A stretch of DNA of 64,000 nt, taken from CAVUAF01 sp963739375. Its GTDB lineage: Bacteria > Acidobacteriota > Terriglobia > Terriglobales > Acidobacteriaceae. The stretch covers positions 222,812-286,811 of the forward strand of contig CAVUAF010000017.1 of the NCBI GenBank assembly GCA_963739375.1. Reading direction: 5' to 3'. How positions within the stretch are numbered: the stretch's first letter is position 1; every line of letters begins with the position of its first letter. The position numbers were made by a program, and so were the translations under genes. The notes under the pieces were generated by a model, which was not told where the DNA came from, made no database searches, and was given only the letters and a program-made list of their open reading frames with translations. Below, piece by piece: positions 50,895 to 58,054 of the stretch.

Positions 50895-52925
50895 CTAGTT
50901 CTGTCCTTCGCTCGGCTTGCTCCGCTGATAGGGCGCGCTCAGGTACTTCCGGGCCTCGCTCATCGCCCCTTCGGTGTCGTCGTTGGTCTGCAGTGCCTGG
51001 CGATACTCGTTGGTGGCGCGCTCGCGCTGTCCGGTGACGTCGTAAATCTTGCCCAGCTGGATATGGCTCCACACCTCGGTCCAGCGCGGGTCGCCGTCGC
51101 CGTTGAGCGCTTCGCGGTAGGCATTGGCCGCCGCCTGGTAGTTGCGCTGCGTGAAGAACACTTCCGCGATGCGGTAGTGGCCCAGCGAGCTGGCTTTGTT
51201 GGACTCCAGCGCCAGCTGGAACTGCCGCAGCGCCTCCGCCAGGTCGCCCTGCTGCACCAGTTGCTGTCCGCGCAGGATCGCCGTCCGCACCTTGACCTCG
51301 CCCGAACTCTTCAGCACCCAGTTGTTGGGGTCGATCGAGATGCGCCGCGGCTTGCCGAACGTTTCCACGCTGTACGGCGAATTCGTCCCCTGCACCTCGA
51401 TCCGCCGTATCTCCGTCTTGCCGTCGGTGTCGATCTTCAACTCCACCGGCATGCGGAACAGGTCGAGGTCCTGCGAGATTTCTCCCACCACGCGGAAGCC
51501 GTTCTTGACGCGGTACACCGTGTACTTGTTGCGGAATTCGGGCGCCCCGGTGGAATCCAGCCACTGGTTGAGGAAGCCGGAAAGCTTCGCGCCGCTGGCA
51601 TTGGCTTCCGCCGTCTGCCGCAGGTCGTCGACCGTGACCGTCTTCCACGCGTATTTCGTCGCAAAGTCGTGCAGCGTCTTCTGGAACGGCGCCTCGCCCA
51701 TTTCCCAGCGCAGCATGTGCAGGACCATCGCGCCCTTGTCGGTGGTCAGCGACTGGAACTCCGGCGAGAAGGGATCGAAGCGCCCCACGCTGGAGAGCGG
51801 CACGTTGTCATACGCCAGCGCCCCCACCGCCATGTCCTTCACGCCTTCCTCGAACCCCGCCTGCCCCGCCGCCGACTGCACGTACATGGCCTCGGCATAG
51901 CGCGCCATGCCGTCCCCCAGCCACCAGTCTTCGCGCGTGGCCGGCGAGACCAGCACCCCCCACCACTGGTGCGCGATGACGTTGGCCAGCAGCCGGTACT
52001 CGACCTTTTCCGCGATCGCGCGCGACGCGATGGCCGCCATCCCCGGCGCCCACGCCGACGGCACCGTGTCGTCCGGCAGCTCCACCAGCTTCAGGTCCGG
52101 CGCCGGCGCCGGTCCGTAGGTCAGGGAAAAGAACTGGAACTCTTTGCCCGCCGTGTCCGCGTACGGCGACGCCAGGTTCTTGTGGGCAGCCTTGAAATAA
52201 ACCTGCAGCGTCACCCCGCCGGCATCCTGCTTGTAGTCCCCGAATTGCCCGGCGATGATCGTTCCCGGAAAACTCGGTTTGTCCCAGGTGAAGGTGTACA
52301 TCGTCTTGCCGGCGGGAGGAACCGCGGGCGCCCGCGATTTCGGGACTGCCACCGCGGGTGGCGCCCCCACCACCGCCTTGCCGCTGCCGATCACCATCAG
52401 GTTCGTGGGCACGGTGATGCTGATGGTCGAGGTAAACCGGTTGGTGCCGTAGCCCGCCACCGGAAACCAGCGGCCCGCGTAAAGCAGGTAGGAGGTGTCC
52501 TCGCCGACGTACGCCAGCTTCAGGCCCGGCACCGGGCTGTCGTCGCCCGATTGCAGCACGCCGTCGTACTCGAACGTCAGGGTGGTGCTCTGGTCTTTGG
52601 GCAGGATGGCCGGCAGCGCCACCGTGACCGTGGAATTCTGCGTGCTCCGCTCCGCGGTCAGCGGCTTGCCGGCGGCGTCCTCCACCTTGGTCACGTGCAG
52701 CGCGTTGTGCAGGTCGAAGGTCGCGCTGTTGAGGTCGTCGAGCGCGGTGAACTTCACGCGCGCCCGCGCCCCCAGGTGATGGGTGCGCGGCGTCAGCTCC
52801 GCCTCGATGACGTAATCATCCACGCGGAGGCGCGCCTTTTGCTGCGCCGCCGCCGGCGCTACCAGCGCCGCCAGGCAGCTGAACCACACCGCTGCACGAA
52901 CCAGGGAACGACCTGCAACACTCAT
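50895..52925 (-). CDS. Secreted M1-aminopeptidase-like protein with degenerate zinc site and C-terminal TPRs
   Basis: 676 aa from the ATG at 52925, with a signal peptide (about residues 1-28). The N-terminal beta domain and the following domain match M1 aminopeptidases (YLLYAGRWFPVAGYGTNRFT; ANVIAHQWWG; WWLGDGMARYAEAMYV). The zinc motif HEXXH is replaced by Asn-Val-Ile-Ala-His (315-319), and the third ligand Glu is Asp338, so hydrolysis is unlikely. Residues about 560-670 form TPR repeats (EALRQFQLALESNKASSLGH, AAANAYREALNGDGDPRWTE). It may be a periplasmic binding or scaffold protein derived from a peptidase. Confidence 0.8.
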   Translation of the reverse strand: MSVAGRSLVRAAVWFSCLAALVAPAAAQQKARLRVDDYVIEAELTPRTHHLGARARVKFTALDDLNSATFDLHNALHVTKVEDAAGKPLTAERSTQNSTVTVALPAILPKDQSTTLTFEYDGVLQSGDDSPVPGLKLAYVGEDTSYLLYAGRWFPVAGYGTNRFTSTISITVPTNLMVIGSGKAVVGAPPAVAVPKSRAPAVPPAGKTMYTFTWDKPSFPGTIIAGQFGDYKQDAGGVTLQVYFKAAHKNLASPYADTAGKEFQFFSLTYGPAPAPDLKLVELPDDTVPSAWAPGMAAIASRAIAEKVEYRLLANVIAHQWWGVLVSPATREDWWLGDGMARYAEAMYVQSAAGQAGFEEGVKDMAVGALAYDNVPLSSVGRFDPFSPEFQSLTTDKGAMVLHMLRWEMGEAPFQKTLHDFATKYAWKTVTVDDLRQTAEANASGAKLSGFLNQWLDSTGAPEFRNKYTVYRVKNGFRVVGEISQDLDLFRMPVELKIDTDGKTEIRRIEVQGTNSPYSVETFGKPRRISIDPNNWVLKSSGEVKVRTAILRGQQLVQQGDLAEALRQFQLALESNKASSLGHYRIAEVFFTQRNYQAAANAYREALNGDGDPRWTEVWSHIQLGKIYDVTGQRERATNEYRQALQTNDDTEGAMSEARKYLSAPYQRSKPSEGQN

Positions 52926-53387
52926 GCACGAACTCCACTCGGGGCTGACTCTACAGATGCCGCGCGGCTTACCGGGGATAAGGAAAATTGTGGCAGAAAA
53001 GACCTGGCAGCACCAGCGGCGCCGCTGCCGGTCACCGCTTCCTCTACCTCTTATAGAACGCCGGCCCCAGAAAAATTTGCGTTCTTCCATTGTCATCCCG
53101 GACGCAGCCGGGCATCGGGGTTTTTCTTGGACCGAATGTGCAGGCCGGGTCAGCCGCTGCTCGTTCTCGAATTGTCATCCTGAGCGAGCGCGAGGAAGTC
53201 CGCCACGGCGGACGACCGAGCGCGAGTCGAAGGATCCCTACCCTGCCTGCGCCGCCACGCCGTCCCAGGGCTTTTCCACGAAGATGCCGGCGGCTTCTTT
53301 CATAAGGGCAAGGCTTCATCCGTGCCGCAGAACGCTTAGACTACAGGCCGGCTTTAGCCGCTGAGGGAAGGCGTTGGCTGTTGAGCA
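52926..53387. other. Gene-free region with CATCC-type repeats
   Basis: 462 bp between a minus-strand gene start and the next minus-strand gene end. It contains GTCATCCCGGACGCAGCCGG (from about 53091) and a longer element at 53173-53242 beginning GTCATCCTGAGCGAGCG and ending GTCGAAGGATCCCTA. These are relatives of 22360-22492 and 35150-35228. I see no gene in it. Confidence 0.7.
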
Positions 53388-53888
53388 CTATAACCCCTTC
53401 CGCTCCCGCTCCGCCTTACGCAGCCCGCGTCGCCGCCCGGCATCGTCGTAGCGCCGCTTCTCCTCTGCCGTCTCGGGCACCACCGGCGGCACCGGCAGGC
53501 GCCGCCCCACCCGGTCCACCGCCACGAACGTCAGGTAAGCCGAGCTGACGTGCTTGGTCGTCCCCTCGATGTAGCTCTCCACCCACACCTTCACCCCCAC
53601 CTCCATCGAGGTGCGGAAGGCGCGGTTCACAGAGGACTTCAGGATGACCAGGTCGCCTATGTGCACCGGGGTCACGAAGTCGAGGTGGTCGATCGCCGCT
53701 GTGACGGCATAGGCGCGGGAGTGGCGGTGCGCCGACATCGCCCCTGCCAGGTCGATCCAGTGCATCAGCCGCCCGCCGAGCAGGGCCCCTAAGGGATTGG
53801 CGTCATTGGGCAATACGATCTCGGCCATGGCCGACTGCGACTCCGCCACCGGCCGCGGGCTCAGGTTGGTTGCTTCTGGGCTGCTCAT
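53388..53888 (-). CDS. YciA-like acyl-CoA thioesterase (hotdog fold)
   Basis: 166 aa. A start at 53888 (MSSPEATNLS) leaves about 25 residues before homology begins with AMAEIVLPNDANPLGALLGG, the family's active-site helix, followed by RLMHWIDLAGAMSAHRHSRA. Further family motifs are AIDHLDFVTPVHIGDLVILK and SMEVGVKVWVESYIEGTTKH. The C-terminus is Arg/Lys-rich. YciA/BACH enzymes hydrolyse a broad range of acyl-CoAs. The upstream sequence is a perfect parS site ending one or two nt before the ATG, so ParB binding could affect its expression. Confidence 0.87.
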   Translation of the reverse strand: MSSPEATNLSPRPVAESQSAMAEIVLPNDANPLGALLGGRLMHWIDLAGAMSAHRHSRAYAVTAAIDHLDFVTPVHIGDLVILKSSVNRAFRTSMEVGVKVWVESYIEGTTKHVSSAYLTFVAVDRVGRRLPVPPVVPETAEEKRRYDDAGRRRGLRKAERERKGL

Positions 53889-53889
53889 T

Positions 53890-53905
53890 TGTTCCACGTG
53901 GAACA
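53890..53905. promoter_or_regulatory. parS centromere site
   Basis: TGTTCCACGTGGAACA matches the universal ParB-binding consensus TGTTnCACGTGnAACA at every fixed position and is a perfect palindrome (18 bp if one base is added at each end). It lies directly upstream of a thioesterase start. Chromosomal parS sites cluster near the replication origin. No parA or parB lies in the window. Confidence 0.85.
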
Positions 53906-53916
53906 ATAGCACGCAG

Positions 53917-54336
53917 CTATGAGGCCGCGCGCGGCCGGCGCTCCAGGTAGCCGGCCAGGTAGCACTCCAACTGCTTCTGTATGCGTGCGTCCGGATGCGG
54001 GACCGCGAATCTCCGTGTCTCCCGGTCGAACTCCACCACGCCACTGCCGGCGGGAGCGTGGTCGCGCTCCAGCACCCAGGTGACCACCAGGCGCTCGGCG
54101 GCGTCCAGCGCCACGGCAAAGCGGACGGCGTCGGCCAAGCGCTCGGCGGGCAGGCGCGAGCAGCGCGCATACCCCAGGTTGCAGCGCTCCTGCAGGTCGG
54201 CGTCGGTAGGGGGCAGGGCGTCGTATCCGGGTGCGCCGCAGTGCCCGCCGAAGCCCGCGCCCAGCGGCAGGCGCCCCGGGTGCGGCCACAGCAGGTCGTC
54301 GCGGCGGGCGGAAGGGATAAAGTAAGGGCAGGCCAT
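53917..54336 (-). CDS. Conserved Cys-containing protein of unknown function
   Basis: 139 aa. From the ATG at 54336 it begins MACPYFIPSARRDDLLWPHP, then GRLPLGAGFGGHCGAPGYD and LQERCNLGYARCSRLPAERL. The four Cys (residue 3, GGHC, ERCNLG, ARCSR) look suited to binding an Fe-S cluster or zinc. The C-terminal half is a small alpha/beta unit (VRFAVALDAAERLVVTWVLE). Homologues with the CPYF.P..R and CNLGYA..C patterns occur in Acidobacteriota; no function is known to me. The stop lies just upstream of the parS site. Confidence 0.7.
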   Translation of the reverse strand: MACPYFIPSARRDDLLWPHPGRLPLGAGFGGHCGAPGYDALPPTDADLQERCNLGYARCSRLPAERLADAVRFAVALDAAERLVVTWVLERDHAPAGSGVVEFDRETRRFAVPHPDARIQKQLECYLAGYLERRPRAAS

Positions 54337-54402
54337 GAGCGCTCGCGCAGCCGATTGTAGTCCCGGGAACGGTCGGCGCAACCGGCACCTCGGCAAGAAG
54401 CA

Positions 54403-54444
54403 AACCGCAGAGGGCACGAAGGTCACACGAAGGACACGAAGGAA
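54403..54444. repeat. CACGAAGG-type repeat
   Basis: GGGCACGAAGGTCACACGAA followed by GGACACGAAGG lies directly before the TPR gene start. Family of 74-142. Confidence 0.8.
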
Positions 54445-54447
54445 ACC

Positions 54448-54753
54448 ATGAGCCGACTGGAGCAACTGCAGGAGCTGCACCGCGAGTATCCCGCGGACGC
54501 TTTCACCCACTACAGCCTGGCGCTGGAGTACGCCAACAGCGGCCAGCCGGAGACGGCGATCGCCGAGCTGCGCCAGCTGCTCGCCGCCAGGCCCGACTAC
54601 ATCCCGGCGCACCAGATGCTGGGCCAGACGCTGGTGCAGCAGGGACAGCGCGAGGCAGCGCGCGCGGCGCTGGAGCAGGGCATCGAAGCCGCCGCGAAAG
54701 CCGGCAACCTGCACGCCGCGACCGAGATGCGCGGCCTCCTCGAAGAGATGTAA
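54448..54753 (+). CDS. Small tetratricopeptide-repeat protein
   Basis: 101 aa with about two and a half TPRs: DAFTHYSLALEYANSGQPET (residues 17-36), YIPAHQMLGQTLVQQGQREA, then a C-terminal helix pair (AAKAGNLHAATEMRGLLEEM). No signal peptide. It has no dedicated promoter that I can see; the 5' region is repeat sequence with CACGAAGGAAACC as the nearest purine-rich site. TPR proteins serve as protein-protein adaptors. Confidence 0.75.
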   Translation: MSRLEQLQELHREYPADAFTHYSLALEYANSGQPETAIAELRQLLAARPDYIPAHQMLGQTLVQQGQREAARAALEQGIEAAAKAGNLHAATEMRGLLEEM

Positions 54754-54852
54754 ACACCCGCCACAGAGGTACAGCGGGAACACCTACCACAGAGACACAG
54801 GGACACCGAGAAATCAGTGATTTGCGATTTCTGATTTGCGATTTGTGATTTT
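54754..54852. repeat. CACAGAG-type repeat followed by heptad tract (GATTTGC)
   Basis: ACCACAGAGACACAGGGACA-type sequence follows the TPR stop, then five 7-nt units GATTTGC, GATTTCT, GATTTGC, GATTTGT, GATTTTA (54819-54853). The heptads reach the stop codon of the convergent SDR gene. They are the reverse complement of the family at 9813-9847. Confidence 0.9.
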
Positions 54853-55678
54853 ACGGCTTGCCGCGCGTGGCTTGCGCCGCGATCACCTGGTCGGCCGGGC
54901 GCAGCGCGCGCAGCATCATCCGCTCCACCAGCGCCGGACAATTCTCGTACAGCTTGATGGGCAGCCAGTACCACCAGGGAACGGCCACCTGGCGCTTGCG
55001 CTTCCAGCAAGCTTCGACGACCGCCGCCGCCACGCGCGCCGCGGGAACGCTGTAGCGCGCCGAGGCGCCCATGCGCAGCGCCCCGGGCGCGCGCACGGCA
55101 TTGGCGGCAAAGTCGGTGGTGATGTACCCGGGACACACCGTCAGCACGTTCACTCCCGTCCCGCGCAACTCCAGCCGCGCCGCGCGCCCGATGGCGTTCA
55201 GCGCGTGCTTGCTGGCGGCATACGCGCCCATGTAGGGCGACGCGATGTGTCCCGAGACGCTGGAGATGTTCACGATGGTGCCCGCCCCCTGGCGGCGCAG
55301 CACCGGGATCACCAGCTGCATGGCGTCGATGACGCCGAACAGGTTGGTCTCGAACAGGGCACGGCAGTCGTCCAGCTTCATCTCGGCGACGGAGTCGATG
55401 AGGCCGAAGCCGGCATTGTTCACCCAGAAGTCGACCCGGCCGAAGCGTGCCAGCACGGCGCTGAGCAGGGCTTCGAGGTCGGCGTGGCGGCGTACGTCGC
55501 AGGCCAGCGCCAGGGTGCGGTCGAAGTGCACGACCCGGTGGCGCGCCTCCTCGGCGCGCTGCAGGTCGCGCGAGGTGAGGACGACGGCGGCGCCCTCGTC
55601 GGCGAAGTGCTTGGCGATGCTCTCGCCGATCCCCATCGAGCCCCCGGTCACCACCGCGACTTTGCCTTCCAGTCTCAT
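54851..55678 (-). CDS. Short-chain dehydrogenase/reductase
   Basis: 275 aa classical SDR. Cofactor motif TGGSMGIGESIAKHFADEGA at the N-terminus, NNAG in FWVNNAGFGLIDS, catalytic Ser in IVNISSVSGHIASP, and YAASK (Tyr-x3-Lys) in GAYAASKHALNAIGR. PGYITTDF follows the active site. The extra C-terminal segment (VAVPWWYWLPIKLYENCPAL) is hydrophobic and may associate with the membrane. Substrate unknown. The stop overlaps the heptad tract by 2 to 3 nt. Confidence 0.9.
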   Translation of the reverse strand: MRLEGKVAVVTGGSMGIGESIAKHFADEGAAVVLTSRDLQRAEEARHRVVHFDRTLALACDVRRHADLEALLSAVLARFGRVDFWVNNAGFGLIDSVAEMKLDDCRALFETNLFGVIDAMQLVIPVLRRQGAGTIVNISSVSGHIASPYMGAYAASKHALNAIGRAARLELRGTGVNVLTVCPGYITTDFAANAVRAPGALRMGASARYSVPAARVAAAVVEACWKRKRQVAVPWWYWLPIKLYENCPALVERMMLRALRPADQVIAAQATRGKP

Positions 55679-55733
55679 GCGACCGCTTGTAGATGACGCC
55701 GCCGCGAAAGTCAACGCCGACTGCGAAGGCCGA

Positions 55734-55762
55734 TTCACCACGGAGGCACGGAGACACGGAGT
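55734..55762. repeat. CACGGAGG-type repeat
   Basis: TTCACCACGGAGGCACGGAG and ACACGGAG form a variant of the CACGAAGG family in the divergent gap between the SDR and NlpC/P60 genes. Confidence 0.8.
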
Positions 55763-55890
55763 AATTCGTTGGTGGTGCTCCGCGATTGCCCTATCCGCCA
55801 CAGCACATGGTTGTGTGACGGCGGTAACAGCCGGTCGGCTGGGCGGCGGCTAGGCTGGCTTGTTTGCACCTCATCTGACGCGAGGCGCCC

Positions 55891-56790
55891 ATGAAGCCGC
55901 CACTTCGGCGCCGAGTGCTGCGGCCTGCTGCGGCGCTGGCGCTCCTCCTGTTGTTGACCGTCGTCCCTCTCGCCGCGCAGAAGGCTGCGCCGCGGTATGT
56001 GGTGATTGCGCCCGTCGCCAACCTGTACCGCTCCGCCACCGAGGATGCCGACGTCGTCTCGCAAGCCATCTGCGGCAGCAACGTCGCGCGCCTGGAGAAG
56101 AAGCGCAAGTGGTTCCGGGTGCGCACGGCCGACGACTACACCGGCTGGGTGCGCGCTGCGCTGCTGAAGAAACTCGACCCCGGCCCGTACGCCGCCGGCG
56201 GCCCGGTGGCGGAGGTCACCAGCCTGGGCGCGAACATCTATCGCGAGATGGACGTCACCAAGCATGCGCCGCTGCTGCGGGTGCCGTTCGAGACGCGGCT
56301 GGAAATCACCAACCCGCAGGCGGATAGCAGCGGCCGCTGGCTCGCGGTGCGGCTCCCCGACGGCCGCACCGGCTACCTGCAGAGCGGCGACGCTGGCGCC
56401 GACCCGAAGGCGCTGAGTGCCGCCGAGACCATTGCGCTGGCGAAAAAGTTTTTGGGCGTGACTTACACCTGGGGCGGAACGTCGAGCTTCGGCTACGACT
56501 GCTCGGGCTTCATGCAAATGCTGATGCGGCGCCGCGGCGTGCTCCTCCCCCGCGATGCCGGGCAGCAGGCGGCCTGGAGCGGGCTGATGCCGGTGGAGCG
56601 GCCGGACCTCCAGCCCGGCGACCTGCTCTACTTCGGCGCGGCGGCGGAGAAAATCACACATACCGGGATGTACATCGGGGAAGGACAGTTCATCCACGAC
56701 ACCACGCGCACCCAGCCCATGGTCCAGATTGGGCAGCTCGACGAGCCACACTGGACGCGGCTCCTGGTGGCGATACGGAGGCTGAAATGA
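55891..56790 (+). CDS. Exported NlpC/P60 endopeptidase with two SH3b domains
   Basis: 299 aa with a signal peptide (residues 1-30, ending VVPLAAQ). Two bacterial SH3 domains span about 38-95 and 105-165. The NlpC/P60 domain (about 172-299) has Cys204 in FGYDCSGFMQM, His257 in KITHTGMYIGEGQ and His269 in QFIHDT. The layout matches YkfC-type gamma-D-Glu-diaminopimelate endopeptidases, which cut L-Ala-D-Glu off murein tripeptides. The stop overlaps the ATG of the epimerase gene (ATGA), supporting that role, since the epimerase acts on the product dipeptide. The signal peptide puts it in the periplasm. Confidence 0.9.
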   Translation: MKPPLRRRVLRPAAALALLLLLTVVPLAAQKAAPRYVVIAPVANLYRSATEDADVVSQAICGSNVARLEKKRKWFRVRTADDYTGWVRAALLKKLDPGPYAAGGPVAEVTSLGANIYREMDVTKHAPLLRVPFETRLEITNPQADSSGRWLAVRLPDGRTGYLQSGDAGADPKALSAAETIALAKKFLGVTYTWGGTSSFGYDCSGFMQMLMRRRGVLLPRDAGQQAAWSGLMPVERPDLQPGDLLYFGAAAEKITHTGMYIGEGQFIHDTTRTQPMVQIGQLDEPHWTRLLVAIRRLK

Positions 56791-57914
56791 ATCGTCGCGA
56801 ATGGTTGAAGAACGCAGCCGCACTGGGTGCGGCCACCGCACTGCCGGCGGAGTTCGCGGCTGCGCAGCGCACACCGTCGCGCCCGGCAGGCAAGGCCTCG
56901 CTCACCTGCGAGATCAAGCGCCTGAAGCTGCGGCACACCTGGACCACGACCATGGCCTCCGACGATTTCCGCGACACCGTGCACGTGCGCTACGTCAGCG
57001 ACGGCGTCACCGGGTACGGCGAGGGCGCGCCCATCATCCGCTACCAGGAGAACGCGCAGGGCGCGGCCCGGGCGGTACAGGGATTCACCGAGCGCGTGCT
57101 GGCGTACTCGCCCTGGGCCTTCGACAAGATCATGGCCGCCTTCAACCAGGCGGTGCCGGGCGAGCATGCCGCCAAGGCGGCCGTCGATATCGCGCTGATG
57201 GATTGGGTGGGGAAGAAGCTGAACGTGCCGCTCTACCGCTACTTCGGCCTCGATCCGCGGGACACGCCGCTCACCACCTTCTCCATCGGGATTGACACGC
57301 CCGAGATCACCCGGCAGAAGACGCTGGAGGCGCAACCCTACCCGGTCCTGAAGGTGAAGGTCGGACTCAAGACCGACGAGCCGACCATCGAGGCCATCCG
57401 CAGCGTGACCGACAAGCCGCTGCGCGTGGACGCCAACGAAGGCTGGACCAACCGCGAAGAGGCGGTGCGCAAGATCAACTGGCTGGAGAAAAAGGGCGTG
57501 GAGTTCATCGAGCAGCCGCTGCCCGCGGCTACCCCGCCGGAAGACATCCGCTGGATCCGCGAGCGCGTGAACATGCCCATCTTCGCCGACGAGGCGTGCA
57601 CCGAAGCGGCGGCGATTCCCCGGGTGCTCGAGGTCTACGACGGCATCAACGTGAAGCTCGACAAGGCGGGCGGCATCATGGAGGCGTACCGCTGGATCAA
57701 GATGGCGCGGGCGCTGGGGAAAAAGGTCATGCTGGGCTGCATGATCTCCAGCTCGTGCACCTGCACCGCCGCCGCCCATCTTTCGCCGCTGGTGGATTAC
57801 GCCGACCTCGACGGCAACCTGCTCATCGCCAACGATCCGTATGCCGGCGTGACGGTGCAGAACGGCAAGCTGATTCTTCCCGCAGGGCCGGGGCTGGGCC
57901 TGAAGGTGCTGTAG
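56787..57914 (+). CDS. Exported L-Ala-D/L-Glu epimerase (enolase superfamily)
   Basis: 375 aa. It starts with a twin-arginine-like signal (MNRREWLKNAAALGAATALP), unlike cytoplasmic YcjG/YkfB. The enolase-fold active site is intact: Lys189/Lys191 (LKVKVG), Asp215 (RVDANEGW), Glu242 (FIEQPLP), Asp268 (FADEAC) and Lys290 (NVKLDKAGG). DDFRDTVHVRYVSDG and GYGEGAPIIRYQE form the capping domain. It would convert L-Ala-D-Glu to L-Ala-L-Glu. Coupled by a 4-nt overlap to the NlpC/P60 gene, it implies murein peptide processing outside the cytoplasm. Confidence 0.87.
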   Translation: MNRREWLKNAAALGAATALPAEFAAAQRTPSRPAGKASLTCEIKRLKLRHTWTTTMASDDFRDTVHVRYVSDGVTGYGEGAPIIRYQENAQGAARAVQGFTERVLAYSPWAFDKIMAAFNQAVPGEHAAKAAVDIALMDWVGKKLNVPLYRYFGLDPRDTPLTTFSIGIDTPEITRQKTLEAQPYPVLKVKVGLKTDEPTIEAIRSVTDKPLRVDANEGWTNREEAVRKINWLEKKGVEFIEQPLPAATPPEDIRWIRERVNMPIFADEACTEAAAIPRVLEVYDGINVKLDKAGGIMEAYRWIKMARALGKKVMLGCMISSSCTCTAAAHLSPLVDYADLDGNLLIANDPYAGVTVQNGKLILPAGPGLGLKVL

Positions 57915-58054
57915 GCGTTACACAACAGTGAGGGTGTGATGTCTTCTGTTGTCGATTTTTAGGCCCTCCCAAGTAAACGTTTCGGAAATTGCCGCAGTCA
58001 AATCAGTGCTGTCCTGCCCTCACATCCGACTGCGGCGCACGAAGGAGAATGGGC

